From the NCBI GenBank assembly GCA_947624225.1, contig CANQJF010000015.1:1-46814 (forward strand): a DNA stretch of 46,814 nt. The letters are read 5' to 3'. Origin of the DNA: an uncultured Clostridia bacterium (GTDB lineage: Bacteria; Bacillota; Clostridia; Christensenellales; Borkfalkiaceae). The notes under the pieces were generated by a model that saw only the letters and a program-made list of their open reading frames with translations, had not been told where the DNA came from and ran no database searches. Of this stretch, positions 15,590 through 23,649 are shown one piece after another. The position numbers and the translations under genes are program-made. How positions within the stretch are numbered: position 1 is the first letter of the stretch; each line of letters begins with the position of its first letter.

Positions 15590-16150
15590 AAAGGACGAGG
15601 AGGATGTTCACGAAATTTGTTTTCTTTTTCGCTGCCCCCTCCATGGGGGTGGAACGGCGCACCAATTGTCATTCCGTCCGCCCGAGGCTTCTATTGTGGA
15701 CTAAGGGCGTCACGAGCGCCAACGGCGCGAAGTAGCCGACGGAGTTTGACTTTCAACGAATTGTATCTCCGCGAGGGAATCTTATTACGATTCGGCTCAA
15801 ATGGTACGAGAAAGCCATGCTCTTTTTATTCATTCTGACTTGACTTGGTCGTAGTAAGATTTCTCGCAGATGGGCAATTCGATGAAAGCCATGCTTCTGT
15901 CATTTCGAGCGAAGTCGAGAAATCTCTACCTTATGATTCGTTCTACCTTGGCTTGGTCGTAGTAAGATTTCTCGCAGATGGGCAGTTAGATGAAAGCCAA
16001 ACTTTATCGGCTCGAAATGACAAACAAGCCTCGGGCGGGCGAAATGACAGCAGCAATCCAAGCCTCGGGCGGATGGTATGACAGCGGGAGCGACGAGACC
16101 TCATCTGCCCCTTTGGGGCACCTTCCCCAAAGGGGAAGGCAAGATTGATG
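15590..16150. repeat. Repeat island 3
   Basis: No gene lies between 15493 and 16161. Modules seen are CCCCCTCCATGGGGG (15638), a GTCCGCCCGAGGCTTCTATTG element (15669-15689) whose inverse recurs near 28.1 and 28.6 kb, and TTCACGAAATTTGTTTTC (15609), whose inverse recurs near 28.65 kb. Two direct copies of TTGGTCGTAGTAAGATTTCT lie at about 15845 and 15954. A TGTCATTTCGAG-bounded element is at 15898-16022, and the palindrome CTTCCCCAAAGGGGAAG is near 16122. Confidence 0.8.
15898..16022. repeat. REP/MITE-like element with TGTCATTTCGAG ends, copy 1
   Basis: A 125-bp element bounded by the inverted ends TGTCATTTCGAG and CTCGAAATGACA. Inside, GAGAAATCT and AGATTTCTCG form a second inverted pair. 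The same design is found at 28734-28870 with the internal sequence inverted. Ends of this type are widespread in bacterial interspersed palindromic repeats. Confidence 0.8.
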
Positions 16151-16161
16151 CGCGGAGTTTT

Positions 16162-17073
16162 CTATTTGAGCATTGCGCTTGTCAAATAGTAGATCTTCTC
16201 GTCCGTCCAGCCCATGTCGGCATTGCACATTGTCTGATGAACGGTCGCCTCGTGGACAAAGCCGCAACTCTCCACCGTTCTTTGCGACGCAAGATTGGCA
16301 GAGGAAATACGGGCGCGGACGGCATTCAAATGAATCGCCTTTTTCCCGTAAACCCCTATCTGCACCCGCTCCACGGGCTCATAGAGCCTGCCTTTCAAGG
16401 CGATCCTTGCGAGCGCCTCCACGGCCTCCTTGCAGTATCCCTTTCCCCGCTCCTCTTTGAAAATGTAGTATTCGAGCAGTCCCGTTGCGGTCTGCTTTTT
16501 GATGCTCAGCCCGAGATAGCCGAGCAGCTTTTTATCTGCCTTTCGCTCGATTGCAAAACACATCTTCCGCCTTAAAAGCAAGGTAAATTCCCATATCTTT
16601 TTGTTGGTGGGTCTGTGCCCTCCGAACAGCTCAAAATCGCCATCCTTTTTGAAATGGTCGGCAAGAATTTTTTCATCTTCCCGCTCAATGGCGCGCAACA
16701 CAAGCCGCTCCGTTTGGATCGGCGGGTTGACGTTTGCCTCCTCGGGCTCCCGCACTGCTCTGAGCGCCTCTCGGAGAAAGGCGTATTCCTCCTCCGAAAA
16801 GTCCCTTTTGCAAAACTTTGTATCGGGGGCATAGTAATTCACGATCATGTTCCAAAGAGCCAACCGATATCCCGTTTCGCCCGCTTGGAAGAGCGCCTTG
16901 AAACAGGACAGCCCCTGTTGATATTCTTGGGGAAAAGCCCTCTTTTCGCGCGAAGAGATCCCGAAATGAATATAGCGGGGGCAATTTTCGGGACACGCGG
17001 CAAACAGCCCCTCCCTCAAAAATTCAATGGCCTCTTTCTCGATCCGTTCCCTTGCAAAATAAAAATCTTTCAT
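16162..17073 (-). CDS. GNAT-family acetyltransferase with an uncharacterised N-terminal domain
   Basis: The 303-residue protein has two parts. Residues about 120-300 form a GNAT domain of the RimJ/RimL (Acetyltransf_3) kind: IQTERLVLRAIEREDE opens it, YIFKEERGKGYCKEAVEALARIAL is the acetyl-CoA loop, and NLASQRTVESCGFVHEA the closing motif. Residues 1-118 contain two cysteines in FAACPENCPRYIHFG and were not recognised. They read like a short tetratricopeptide-type helical region (FKALFQAGETGYRLALWNMIVNYY). The acetyl acceptor is unknown. AGGAGA lies eight bases upstream. By eye the gene is more AT-rich than its neighbours and is flanked by repeats, which may indicate acquisition. It appears monocistronic. 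Confidence 0.8.
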   Translation of the reverse strand: MKDFYFARERIEKEAIEFLREGLFAACPENCPRYIHFGISSREKRAFPQEYQQGLSCFKALFQAGETGYRLALWNMIVNYYAPDTKFCKRDFSEEEYAFLREALRAVREPEEANVNPPIQTERLVLRAIEREDEKILADHFKKDGDFELFGGHRPTNKKIWEFTLLLRRKMCFAIERKADKKLLGYLGLSIKKQTATGLLEYYIFKEERGKGYCKEAVEALARIALKGRLYEPVERVQIGVYGKKAIHLNAVRARISSANLASQRTVESCGFVHEATVHQTMCNADMGWTDEKIYYLTSAMLK

Positions 17074-17159
17074 ATTCTTTTCTCCTGTAAAATTGCTTTA
17101 TTTTTTAACATCCCCCAAGCGCCCCTGTTTTTCCGGCGGAAGTCTGCCTCCCGTTCCTT

Positions 17160-17193
17160 AAAAAAGCGGCTTGACGAACCCGCCAAGCCGCTT
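17160..17193 (-). terminator. Terminator of the MarR - ABC transporter - small ORF operon
   Basis: On the minus strand AAAGCGGCTTG and CAAGCCGCTTTTTT form a stem of about 10 bp followed by a T-run, 38 bp after the small ORF. Confidence 0.88.
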
Positions 17194-17230
17194 TCCATGG
17201 AGATAACTATGAGCGCCCGCAAGATCTCCG

Positions 17231-17305
17231 CTATTTGTTCAGGAGATCTTTGAGGTATTGTTCGTATTCCTCGTCGGTAAGTTTCTTGATCTTCTTCTTG
17301 GCCAT
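17231..17305 (-). CDS. 24-residue highly charged small protein
   Basis: A 24-codon frame starts MAKKKIKKLTDEEYEQ and ends DLLNK. It is preceded by GAGGTG five bases before the ATG, lies 57 bp after the stop of the ABC transporter gene and is followed by the operon terminator. Seven of its first eight codons after Met are Ala, Lys or Ile, and the rest predicts one amphipathic helix with an acidic LTDEEYEQYL core. It has no membrane segment or export signal. No family was recognised with certainty. A good ribosome binding site, its place in the operon and its biased composition argue that it is translated. It may be a regulator or partner of the transporter. Confidence 0.6.
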   Translation of the reverse strand: MAKKKIKKLTDEEYEQYLKDLLNK

Positions 17306-17362
17306 GCCGCCACCTCTATCTTTAGATGACGGTAGTATGGCCAAAGTGCATGCGCTTTATTC

Positions 17363-20300
17363 TCACTCCGTCCGCAACGCGATGACGGGGTCTTTCTTGG
17401 CCGCCGCCTGTGCGGGAATGAGCCCGGAGATGAGCGTGAGCACGACGCTGACCACCACCATGATGAGCGCGGTGAGCGGAGGAAGCGTTGCAATGCCCGC
17501 GATCCCCGACAGCGAGAAGATGATCCACGAGATGATCCACGAGAGCAGGTATGTCACCGCGATGCCGATGAGACCCGCCGCAAGCCCGATGATGAATGTC
17601 TCCGCGTTGAAGAGGTTGCGGATGTCCTTCTTGCGGGCGCCGAGGCTCCTGAGGACACCGATCTCCTTGACGCGCTCCACGACGGACACATAGGTGATGA
17701 TGCCGATCATGACGGAGGAGACGACGAGCGAGATGGCCGTGAATGCGACGAGCACATAGGTGATGACGTCGAGCATGGTCTGCACCATTCCCATGAGCAG
17801 GCCGACGCGGTCGGTATACGTGATCTTATCCTCCTCGGCACGCCCCTCCATGGTGTTCCATGCGTCGAGGTAGGCGAGCACCTCCTCCTTGGAGTCGAAG
17901 TCGGCGGCATAGATCTTGATGTCGTTGGGCTCGATGTTGCCGCCCAAGTTGCGGATGACCGCTTCGGGCAGCACCGAGTAATAAACCACGCCCTCGATCT
18001 TGTTGAAGCCCGAGAGATCGTCATAGTAGAGCACGAGCGCGTTCCCCATGGCATTGGAGAGCTGCGACCGCGAGATCTTGCCCTCGGCGTCCGGCTCGAT
18101 GGCGAGGCAGTTTGCATAAATTTGGTCAACGAGCGTCTGCGCCTTTTGATTGTCCCCGCCGAACTGCATGGACAAGAGGCCGACGAGCATGAGCCGATTG
18201 GTCCCGAAATACGTCTCAATGCCCTCCTTGGTATCGGGGATGGGCGAGGCGGGAAACATTGTTTCGAGGACGTTCAAGAAAGCGGAGCCCATCAGCGGCG
18301 CGCGGTATTGGGCGAGGTTGAGGGCGCTGTAATAGGAATTGAGATGCTCCGCGGGGGAACGGTATGCCGTCATCGTATCAATGCCGAGGTCGAGTTCGGC
18401 CTCCTCGCTCGTGATCCATTTGAGCAGCGAGGAATGCTCGGCGTTGTAGCGGATGTACGACTCGACGATCGCCTCGGTGAGGTTGAGCCCCTCTTCGAGA
18501 CAGCCGTATGTGAAGTTATCTTTGAGGCGGAGAATGCCCGAGATCTTGAAAGGAATGCCCTGCTCGGGCGTCGCGTTCATGTCCTCGCGCGTGCCGCAAT
18601 ATTCATAGGGGTAGTCGGTGGGGCCCGTCTTGCCCGTCTCGCGGTAGAGCTCGTCGGAGTAATAGAGCACATAATCCTGCGAGAACACGCGGTTGAACGG
18701 CAGAAGATTGACGTCCTCCTCCGTCTCATCCGTCTGCTCGGCATCCGTGAGCACCACGGAGGTGGGAGCGGGGAGCTCCTCGGGGTCGGACTCGCTGAGA
18801 CCGGCGTTGAAGAGTTCGAGGAAGCGCTCCTCCGTGAGGAAGCCCAACTGCACGAGCGTGAGGTCCAAAACGGCGTTGTTCTCCCCCACCACGAGCACGG
18901 CTTCGTTCTCGTTGTTGGGGAAGTGGCCCGCCACAATGTCGTATTGCGACTGCACATACTTGCCGTATTCCTCGCTCGCAAAGTCCGAGGTGCCGGGCAT
19001 CTTGTTGATGACGTCCGTGAACAGGTTGACAAAGCGAAGGAGGGACTGGTATTGCGGCGCCTCCTCGATGAGCTCGTTGATGAGGAAATTTTTGAGCTCG
19101 GTGACGGAGTTGTTGCGGATGGTCTCGGGATCGCCCGTGTCGCCGCCGCCCACCGTCATGGAGGTGAACAGCGCGTCGGTGAGATCGAACCCGTATTCAT
19201 ATTGAATGGCGGAGAACCACGCGGGGTGCTCCTCTCTGCCCGTCTGCACATAGGAAATATATTCGTCGCTGATGTTGTTCTGCACGGCGACGCCCTGCGC
19301 AAGGCCGGTGAGGAAAGAGTTGATATACACCTTATCCGCCACCTCGTCCATGGACGGAAGATCCTGCGGCGAGGTGATGGCCGACATCACGGAGTTGACG
19401 TCGAGCGCCGTCTCGGACACCTCCACGGGATAATAGGAGAGCATATCCTCCTCGGTGTGGCGGATGTAAGTATTGAACCCGCTCGACAGCGCCAGCACGA
19501 GGCAGACGCTGATGATGCCGATGCTCCCCGCGACGGAGGTGATGACGGTGCGCCCTTTCTTGGTGAGCAGGTTGCGGAACGAGAGGGCGAGCGACGTGCC
19601 ATAGCCCATCTTTGCCTGCGGCGCTTTCTTGGTCTTTTTCTTACGGGAGACCTCACCGGCGGGTACCATGTCCCCGATGTAGGGGTTGGAATCGGCCTCG
19701 ACGAGCCCATCTCTCAGACGCACGATGCGGGAGGCATATGCTTCGGCAAGGTCTCCGTTGTGCGTGACCATGATGACGAGACGCTCGTTTGCGATCTCCT
19801 TGATGAGCTCCATGACCTCGACGCTCGTCTTGGAGTCGAGCGCGCCCGTCGGTTCGTCGGCGAGCAGGATATCGGGGTCGTTGACGAGCGCACGCGCAAT
19901 GGCGACACGCTGCATCTGGCCCCCCGAGAGCTGGTTGGGGCGCTTTTTGAGCTCGCTCCCGAGGCCCACCCGTTCAAGCGCTTTCTTGGCGCGCTGTCTG
20001 CGCTCGGCCTTACCCATGCCCGCGATGGTGAGCGCAAGCTCCACGTTTTCGAGCACGGTCTGGTGCGGGATCAGGTTGTAGGTCTGGAAGATAAACCCGA
20101 TGCGGTGGTTGCGGTAGACGTCCCAATCGCGGTCGCGGTATTTCTTGGTGGACTTGCCCTGAATGACGAGATCCCCCGACGTGTAGTGGTCGAGACCGCC
20201 GATGATGTTGAGCAGCGTCGTCTTGCCGCATCCGCTCTGCCCGAGGATGCAAACAAATTCGCTCTTTCTGAATTCCAAACTCACGCCTTTGAGCGCATGC

Positions 20301-20632
20301 ACCGCGCCTGAAGCGATCTTGTAGTCTTTCTTGATGTCGGTGAGTTTGAGCATGGCGGGCTCACCGTGTTCGGGCGTCCCGTTTTCGGGATGTCTTTTGA
20401 GGGGCGCGGGACTCTGCGCGGGGGCCCCTTGAACAAATTGCCCATACCCATATCCGGGGTTCGCCTGTCCGTAATACCCTTGGGCATAGTAGCCCCCATA
20501 GGTATAAGGGACATAGGGCGTCCCCGCCGCGGGAAAGCTGCCCTGCCCGCTCCAAGCGGCGGGCGTACCGCAATACGGACAGAAGTTACTTCCGTCCGCA
20601 AATACCCTTCCGCATTTTGTACATTGTGCCAT
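17363..20632 (-). CDS. MacB/FtsX-type ABC transporter, fused ATPase-permease with N-terminal zinc ribbon
   Basis: The 1089-residue polypeptide joins three parts. Residues 1-25 are a zinc ribbon (C4, C7, C18, C21), followed by a Gly/Tyr/Pro-rich linker to about 90. Residues 94-320 are a LolD/MacB-type ATPase: Walker [10 protein letters not shown] (131-139), signature [10 protein letters not shown], Walker [14 protein letters not shown]-loop THN. The FtsX/MacB permease has TM1 near 360, a roughly 570-residue extracellular domain, then three TMs and the FtsX motif [19 protein letters not shown]. Such proteins use ATP to move the external domain and drive export or signalling rather than classical translocation. 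AGGAGG precedes the ATG at 20632. MarR lies 51 bp upstream and the small ORF 57 bp downstream. The substrate is unknown; peptides or antibiotics are typical. Confidence 0.9.
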   Translation of the reverse strand: MAQCTKCGRVFADGSNFCPYCGTPAAWSGQGSFPAAGTPYVPYTYGGYYAQGYYGQANPGYGYGQFVQGAPAQSPAPLKRHPENGTPEHGEPAMLKLTDIKKDYKIASGAVHALKGVSLEFRKSEFVCILGQSGCGKTTLLNIIGGLDHYTSGDLVIQGKSTKKYRDRDWDVYRNHRIGFIFQTYNLIPHQTVLENVELALTIAGMGKAERRQRAKKALERVGLGSELKKRPNQLSGGQMQRVAIARALVNDPDILLADEPTGALDSKTSVEVMELIKEIANERLVIMVTHNGDLAEAYASRIVRLRDGLVEADSNPYIGDMVPAGEVSRKKKTKKAPQAKMGYGTSLALSFRNLLTKKGRTVITSVAGSIGIISVCLVLALSSGFNTYIRHTEEDMLSYYPVEVSETALDVNSVMSAITSPQDLPSMDEVADKVYINSFLTGLAQGVAVQNNISDEYISYVQTGREEHPAWFSAIQYEYGFDLTDALFTSMTVGGGDTGDPETIRNNSVTELKNFLINELIEEAPQYQSLLRFVNLFTDVINKMPGTSDFASEEYGKYVQSQYDIVAGHFPNNENEAVLVVGENNAVLDLTLVQLGFLTEERFLELFNAGLSESDPEELPAPTSVVLTDAEQTDETEEDVNLLPFNRVFSQDYVLYYSDELYRETGKTGPTDYPYEYCGTREDMNATPEQGIPFKISGILRLKDNFTYGCLEEGLNLTEAIVESYIRYNAEHSSLLKWITSEEAELDLGIDTMTAYRSPAEHLNSYYSALNLAQYRAPLMGSAFLNVLETMFPASPIPDTKEGIETYFGTNRLMLVGLLSMQFGGDNQKAQTLVDQIYANCLAIEPDAEGKISRSQLSNAMGNALVLYYDDLSGFNKIEGVVYYSVLPEAVIRNLGGNIEPNDIKIYAADFDSKEEVLAYLDAWNTMEGRAEEDKITYTDRVGLLMGMVQTMLDVITYVLVAFTAISLVVSSVMIGIITYVSVVERVKEIGVLRSLGARKKDIRNLFNAETFIIGLAAGLIGIAVTYLLSWIISWIIFSLSGIAGIATLPPLTALIMVVVSVVLTLISGLIPAQAAAKKDPVIALRTE

Positions 20633-20682
20633 TCTATATCCTCCTCTTTCGCGGAAGGCCATGAGCCTCTCCGTAATTTTTT

Positions 20683-21132
20683 TTAGTGACGCACGATCTT
20701 GCGCGCACGACCGAGCGCCGCCGCAAATTCATCGTAAACGGAAATGAGCTGCTGCATCTTTTCCTCGCCGAGCTCGTCTACCACGTATTCCATGATGGCA
20801 TTGGCCTCCCTGCACTGCTCCTCGAAGATGGCAAGACAGCGGTCGGAAAGTTTGATGTAGGCAATTTTGTGGTCGTTCGGGGATGGCGTGCGCTTGACGA
20901 TGTCCTGCTTTTCCAACTTGGTGACGACCTGTGAGACGGCCGAGCGCGTGATCCCGAGACGGCGCGCGAGTTCGGAGGAGATGATGTCTTTCCCCCTCTC
21001 CCACTCCAACAGGATCTCACGGATGAGACGGAACTCCGTCTTGGTCAGTTTGGCAGCGTCTGCAAAGAGGTCGAGATCCTCCATATCTTTCAGCGTTTGA
21101 AATAGTTTCAGAAGATATTCATTGATTTCCAT
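20683..21132 (-). CDS. MarR-family transcriptional regulator
   Basis: The 149-residue regulator has a winged helix-turn-helix: IISSELARRLGITRSAVSQVVTKLEKQDIVKRTPSPNDHKIAYIKLS covers the recognition helix and wing, with the D-x-R/K wing tip reading PNDHK. It is first in an operon with the MacB-like transporter and probably represses it until a ligand binds. The ATG at 21132 has AAGAGGGATGT upstream; more distal in-frame codons fall in the leader and give a low-complexity Arg-rich extension. The leader is about 110 nt and contains a perfect 12-bp duplication (GACAGTCGCGCC, 21194-21205 and 21206-21217, last base differing). Confidence 0.88.
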   Translation of the reverse strand: MEINEYLLKLFQTLKDMEDLDLFADAAKLTKTEFRLIREILLEWERGKDIISSELARRLGITRSAVSQVVTKLEKQDIVKRTPSPNDHKIAYIKLSDRCLAIFEEQCREANAIMEYVVDELGEEKMQQLISVYDEFAAALGRARKIVRH

Positions 21133-21247
21133 ACATCCCTCTTTTGCATGTCTGAGACCGGATCCGCCACGGCAGTGTGTGCGTCTACGGCCTGACAGTC
21201 GCGCCGACAGTCGCGCGCGCGGACCATATTTCATCCCGAATATTTAG

Positions 21248-21285
21248 ATTATACTCAACTCTTTTTGTAAAGTCAACAAAATGAC
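21248..21285 (-). promoter_or_regulatory. Promoter and possible operator of the MarR operon
   Basis: On the minus strand TTGACT (21271-21276), 17-bp spacer, TATAAT (21248-21253). The inverted repeat TTTGT-N7-ACAAA overlaps the -35 box and is a candidate site for MarR autoregulation. Confidence 0.75.
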
Positions 21286-21310
21286 CCAATAAAATTAAAA
21301 GATTCACAAT

Positions 21311-22459
21311 TTAATCACGCAAGGAAGCCCCGTCGGGCGCCAAGGGAGGCTTCTCCCCATAATATGCGAGGAGAGAACATTTCAGGTCGGCGTTGTAGAG
21401 GATCCTCCGCTTATCCGGACGGCCCAGCGCGCGCTGTGCTCCCTCGTATGCCGAGAGGATGTAAGCGCTCCACGCGGGCAGGGCGCGGAACATTTTGGAG
21501 AGGTCCCGATAGAGCGGGAAGAGGTCCTCGCGGTCGTTCATGCGCGCGCCATAGGGCGGATTGCAGACGAGCACGCCATAGCGCTCCGCACAGGAAAACT
21601 TGCGCATGTCCCCCACCGAATAGGTGATATCCCCAAGCACGCCCGCCCGCTTTGCATGCTCTCTCGCGATCTCCACGGCCCGCGGCGAGAGGTCCGAGGC
21701 ATAGACATGCCCCATGTCTCCGCTCCATTCCAGCGCCTTTGCCTCCTCGCGGACAGCCGCAAGCACCCCCTTGGGAACACATTTCCAATGCGCAAAGTCA
21801 AAATCCCTGCTCTTGCCCGGCGCCACGTTTTTGGCATACATGGCCGCCTCGATGGCAATGGTTCCGCTCCCGCAAAAGGGGTCGGCAAAGGCCTTGCCGC
21901 GGCGGTAAAAGGAATCCTCGACAATGGCGGCCGCCGTCGTCTCCCGAAGCGGCGCATCGTAAGTAAGCACGCGGTAGCCGCGCCTGTGCAGTCCGTCCCC
22001 CGAGGTGTCCAGCGTGATCGTGGCCACATCCTCGAAGATGGAGACGCCCACGACGGCCCGCTCCCCGCGCTCGTCCACCGTGTTCGTGCGGAAGCGCTCT
22101 TTGAGGCGGTCGATGATCGCCTTTTTTACCACACCGCCCGCCGCTTTCACCGCAACGAGTTTGCTCCGAAAGCTCTTGCCGTCGATCAGCACATGCGCAT
22201 GCGGGGTGAGGAATTCCTCCCAGCAGAGCGCCCGCACCCCGTCATAGAGCGCATCGAAAGTGTCGGCGGGAAATTTGCCAACTTCCACGAGCACGCGCTC
22301 TCCCGCACGCAAAAAAACATTGAGACGGGCGACTGTATCCCAGTCGCCCGAAAGCTCTATTCGACCTCGTATGGCAGGGGCATGTCCGAGACCAAGCCTC
22401 TCGATTTCACGTTTGACTGCCGCTTCCACACCTGTCTGTACACAAATTTGCAGTTTCAT
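21311..22459 (-). CDS. ypsC: THUMP-domain 23S rRNA guanine-N2 methyltransferase (RlmL/YpsC type)
   Basis: The 382-residue protein matches Bacillus YpsC and the N-terminal RlmL half of E. coli RlmKL. A ferredoxin-like/THUMP region (about 1-155; AHVLIDGKSFRSKLVAVKAAGGVVKKAI) binds RNA. The Rossmann domain carries RRGYRVLTYDAPLRETTAAA, DPFCGSGTIAIEAAMYAKN (SAM motif) and LVCNPPYGARM (catalytic NPPY). It probably makes an m2G in helix 74 of 23S rRNA, as the E. coli enzyme does at G2445. The ATG at 22459 has GGGAGGG five bases upstream. It starts 14 bp after the CNNM/CBS gene and is cotranscribed. No hairpin terminator was seen after it. Confidence 0.9.
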   Translation of the reverse strand: MKLQICVQTGVEAAVKREIERLGLGHAPAIRGRIELSGDWDTVARLNVFLRAGERVLVEVGKFPADTFDALYDGVRALCWEEFLTPHAHVLIDGKSFRSKLVAVKAAGGVVKKAIIDRLKERFRTNTVDERGERAVVGVSIFEDVATITLDTSGDGLHRRGYRVLTYDAPLRETTAAAIVEDSFYRRGKAFADPFCGSGTIAIEAAMYAKNVAPGKSRDFDFAHWKCVPKGVLAAVREEAKALEWSGDMGHVYASDLSPRAVEIAREHAKRAGVLGDITYSVGDMRKFSCAERYGVLVCNPPYGARMNDREDLFPLYRDLSKMFRALPAWSAYILSAYEGAQRALGRPDKRRILYNADLKCSLLAYYGEKPPLAPDGASLRD

Positions 22460-22473
22460 GGAGCCCTCCCGTG

Positions 22474-23544
22474 TCACTCCTCCGTCTCATCCACCGCCTC
22501 GGCATCCGCGGGTTCCGGCTCGGGGATATAGGGGTGCAGAGGCTCGGTGTCGGGGGTGAGGTCATACTTGTCGTCGATATCGTCGCCGAGCAGTTCCTCG
22601 ATCATATCCTCGCGGGTGATGAGGCCGAGCGCGTTGCCCTGTGAGCCGACGATCACCATGTGCTCCCGCAAGGTCTGCATGCGCTCCATGAGGTCGGAGA
22701 CCTTTTCGTCCGTTGTCGTATACGAGATGGGACGGATGATGTTGCCGAAATCCCTGCGGCCGGCCAGCAAGTTCTCATAGAAATCGGCGCGATAGAGCAC
22801 CCCGATGATGTTTTGCTTGGTGCCCTTGTAGATGGGCAGGCGGGAGAAGTTGGTCTCCCGAAAGATCTTGTAGACGAGGCGGGAACTGTCGCGCACTTCG
22901 GCCAAAATCACCCTGTCGAGCGGGATCATGCACGAGCCGACGTGCAGTTCATCATAGCGCAACGTGCGCTTGATGAGGTCGTGCTCGGTATCGTTTAAGA
23001 CGCCCTCTTCGCGGACGTCGGAGACGAGCATCTTGAACTCTTCCTCGGTGTATTTCTTCTTCTTTTTGTCCAGGCCGAAGATGAGGAAGATGAGCTTTTT
23101 CCACCAGCCGAAGATGTAGGAGATGGGCCAAAACAGGATGCTGCACACAAACAGCGGATAAGCCATGAAGCAGGCAAACGACTCGGGCTCCTCCTTTGCG
23201 AGGGACTTCGGCGTGATCTCCCCGAAGATGAGCACGGCGACCGTGAGCGCAACAGTGGAGATGGCCGGGCCGAGCTCGGCCCCTATCAAATGCGTAAACA
23301 ATACGGTGGCGATAGTCGCCGCCGCAATGTTCACAATATTATTCCCGATCAGCAGTGTCGTGAGGACTTTGTTGTAATCCTCGCTCATGGAGAGCGCCAA
23401 CCGCGCCGTCGGCCGCTTCTGGGCATACCGCCGCATGCGCACCGTGCTGAAACTGGTATAAGCTGTCTCCGTAGCCGAAAAGCATCCCGAGAGAAAGATA
23501 AGTATGATGAGTGCGACCAACAATCCTATGTCGCTACTGTCCAT
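22474..23544 (-). CDS. CNNM-domain/CBS-pair membrane protein (CorC/HlyC family)
   Basis: The 356-residue protein has an N-terminal DUF21/CNNM transmembrane domain (about 1-150): LLVALIILIFLSGCFSATETAYTS, IGNNIVNIAAATIATVLFTHL and FGEITPKSLAKEEPE with its conserved E-x-x-P-K. A pair of CBS domains (about 185-325) contains VGSCMIPLDRVILAEV and NALGLITREDMIEELLGDDIDDKYD. Family members are linked to magnesium and cobalt efflux. The C-terminal CorC/HlyC domain of the usual 420-440-residue forms is missing, replaced by a short Glu/Pro-rich tail. The GGAGG site is 12 bases from the ATG, and a hairpin (23564-23580) ends two bases before it. Followed by the rRNA methyltransferase gene. Confidence 0.9.
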   Translation of the reverse strand: MDSSDIGLLVALIILIFLSGCFSATETAYTSFSTVRMRRYAQKRPTARLALSMSEDYNKVLTTLLIGNNIVNIAAATIATVLFTHLIGAELGPAISTVALTVAVLIFGEITPKSLAKEEPESFACFMAYPLFVCSILFWPISYIFGWWKKLIFLIFGLDKKKKKYTEEEFKMLVSDVREEGVLNDTEHDLIKRTLRYDELHVGSCMIPLDRVILAEVRDSSRLVYKIFRETNFSRLPIYKGTKQNIIGVLYRADFYENLLAGRRDFGNIIRPISYTTTDEKVSDLMERMQTLREHMVIVGSQGNALGLITREDMIEELLGDDIDDKYDLTPDTEPLHPYIPEPEPADAEAVDETEE

Positions 23545-23563
23545 TGAAAACTACAACCTCCGT

Positions 23564-23580
23564 GGCGGCCTTGCGCCGCC
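23564..23580 (-). promoter_or_regulatory. GC hairpin abutting the CNNM gene ribosome binding site
   Basis: GGCGGC-N5-GCCGCC lies two bases before GGAGG. It resembles the hairpins in front of gdhA and the 920-residue protein gene. Confidence 0.55.
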
Positions 23581-23649
23581 GCAATCAATCTTTATGTTCC
23601 CTTTCACCGGAAATTCCCCTCGTCGGGGATTCCCTTTTAAGATTTTTAT

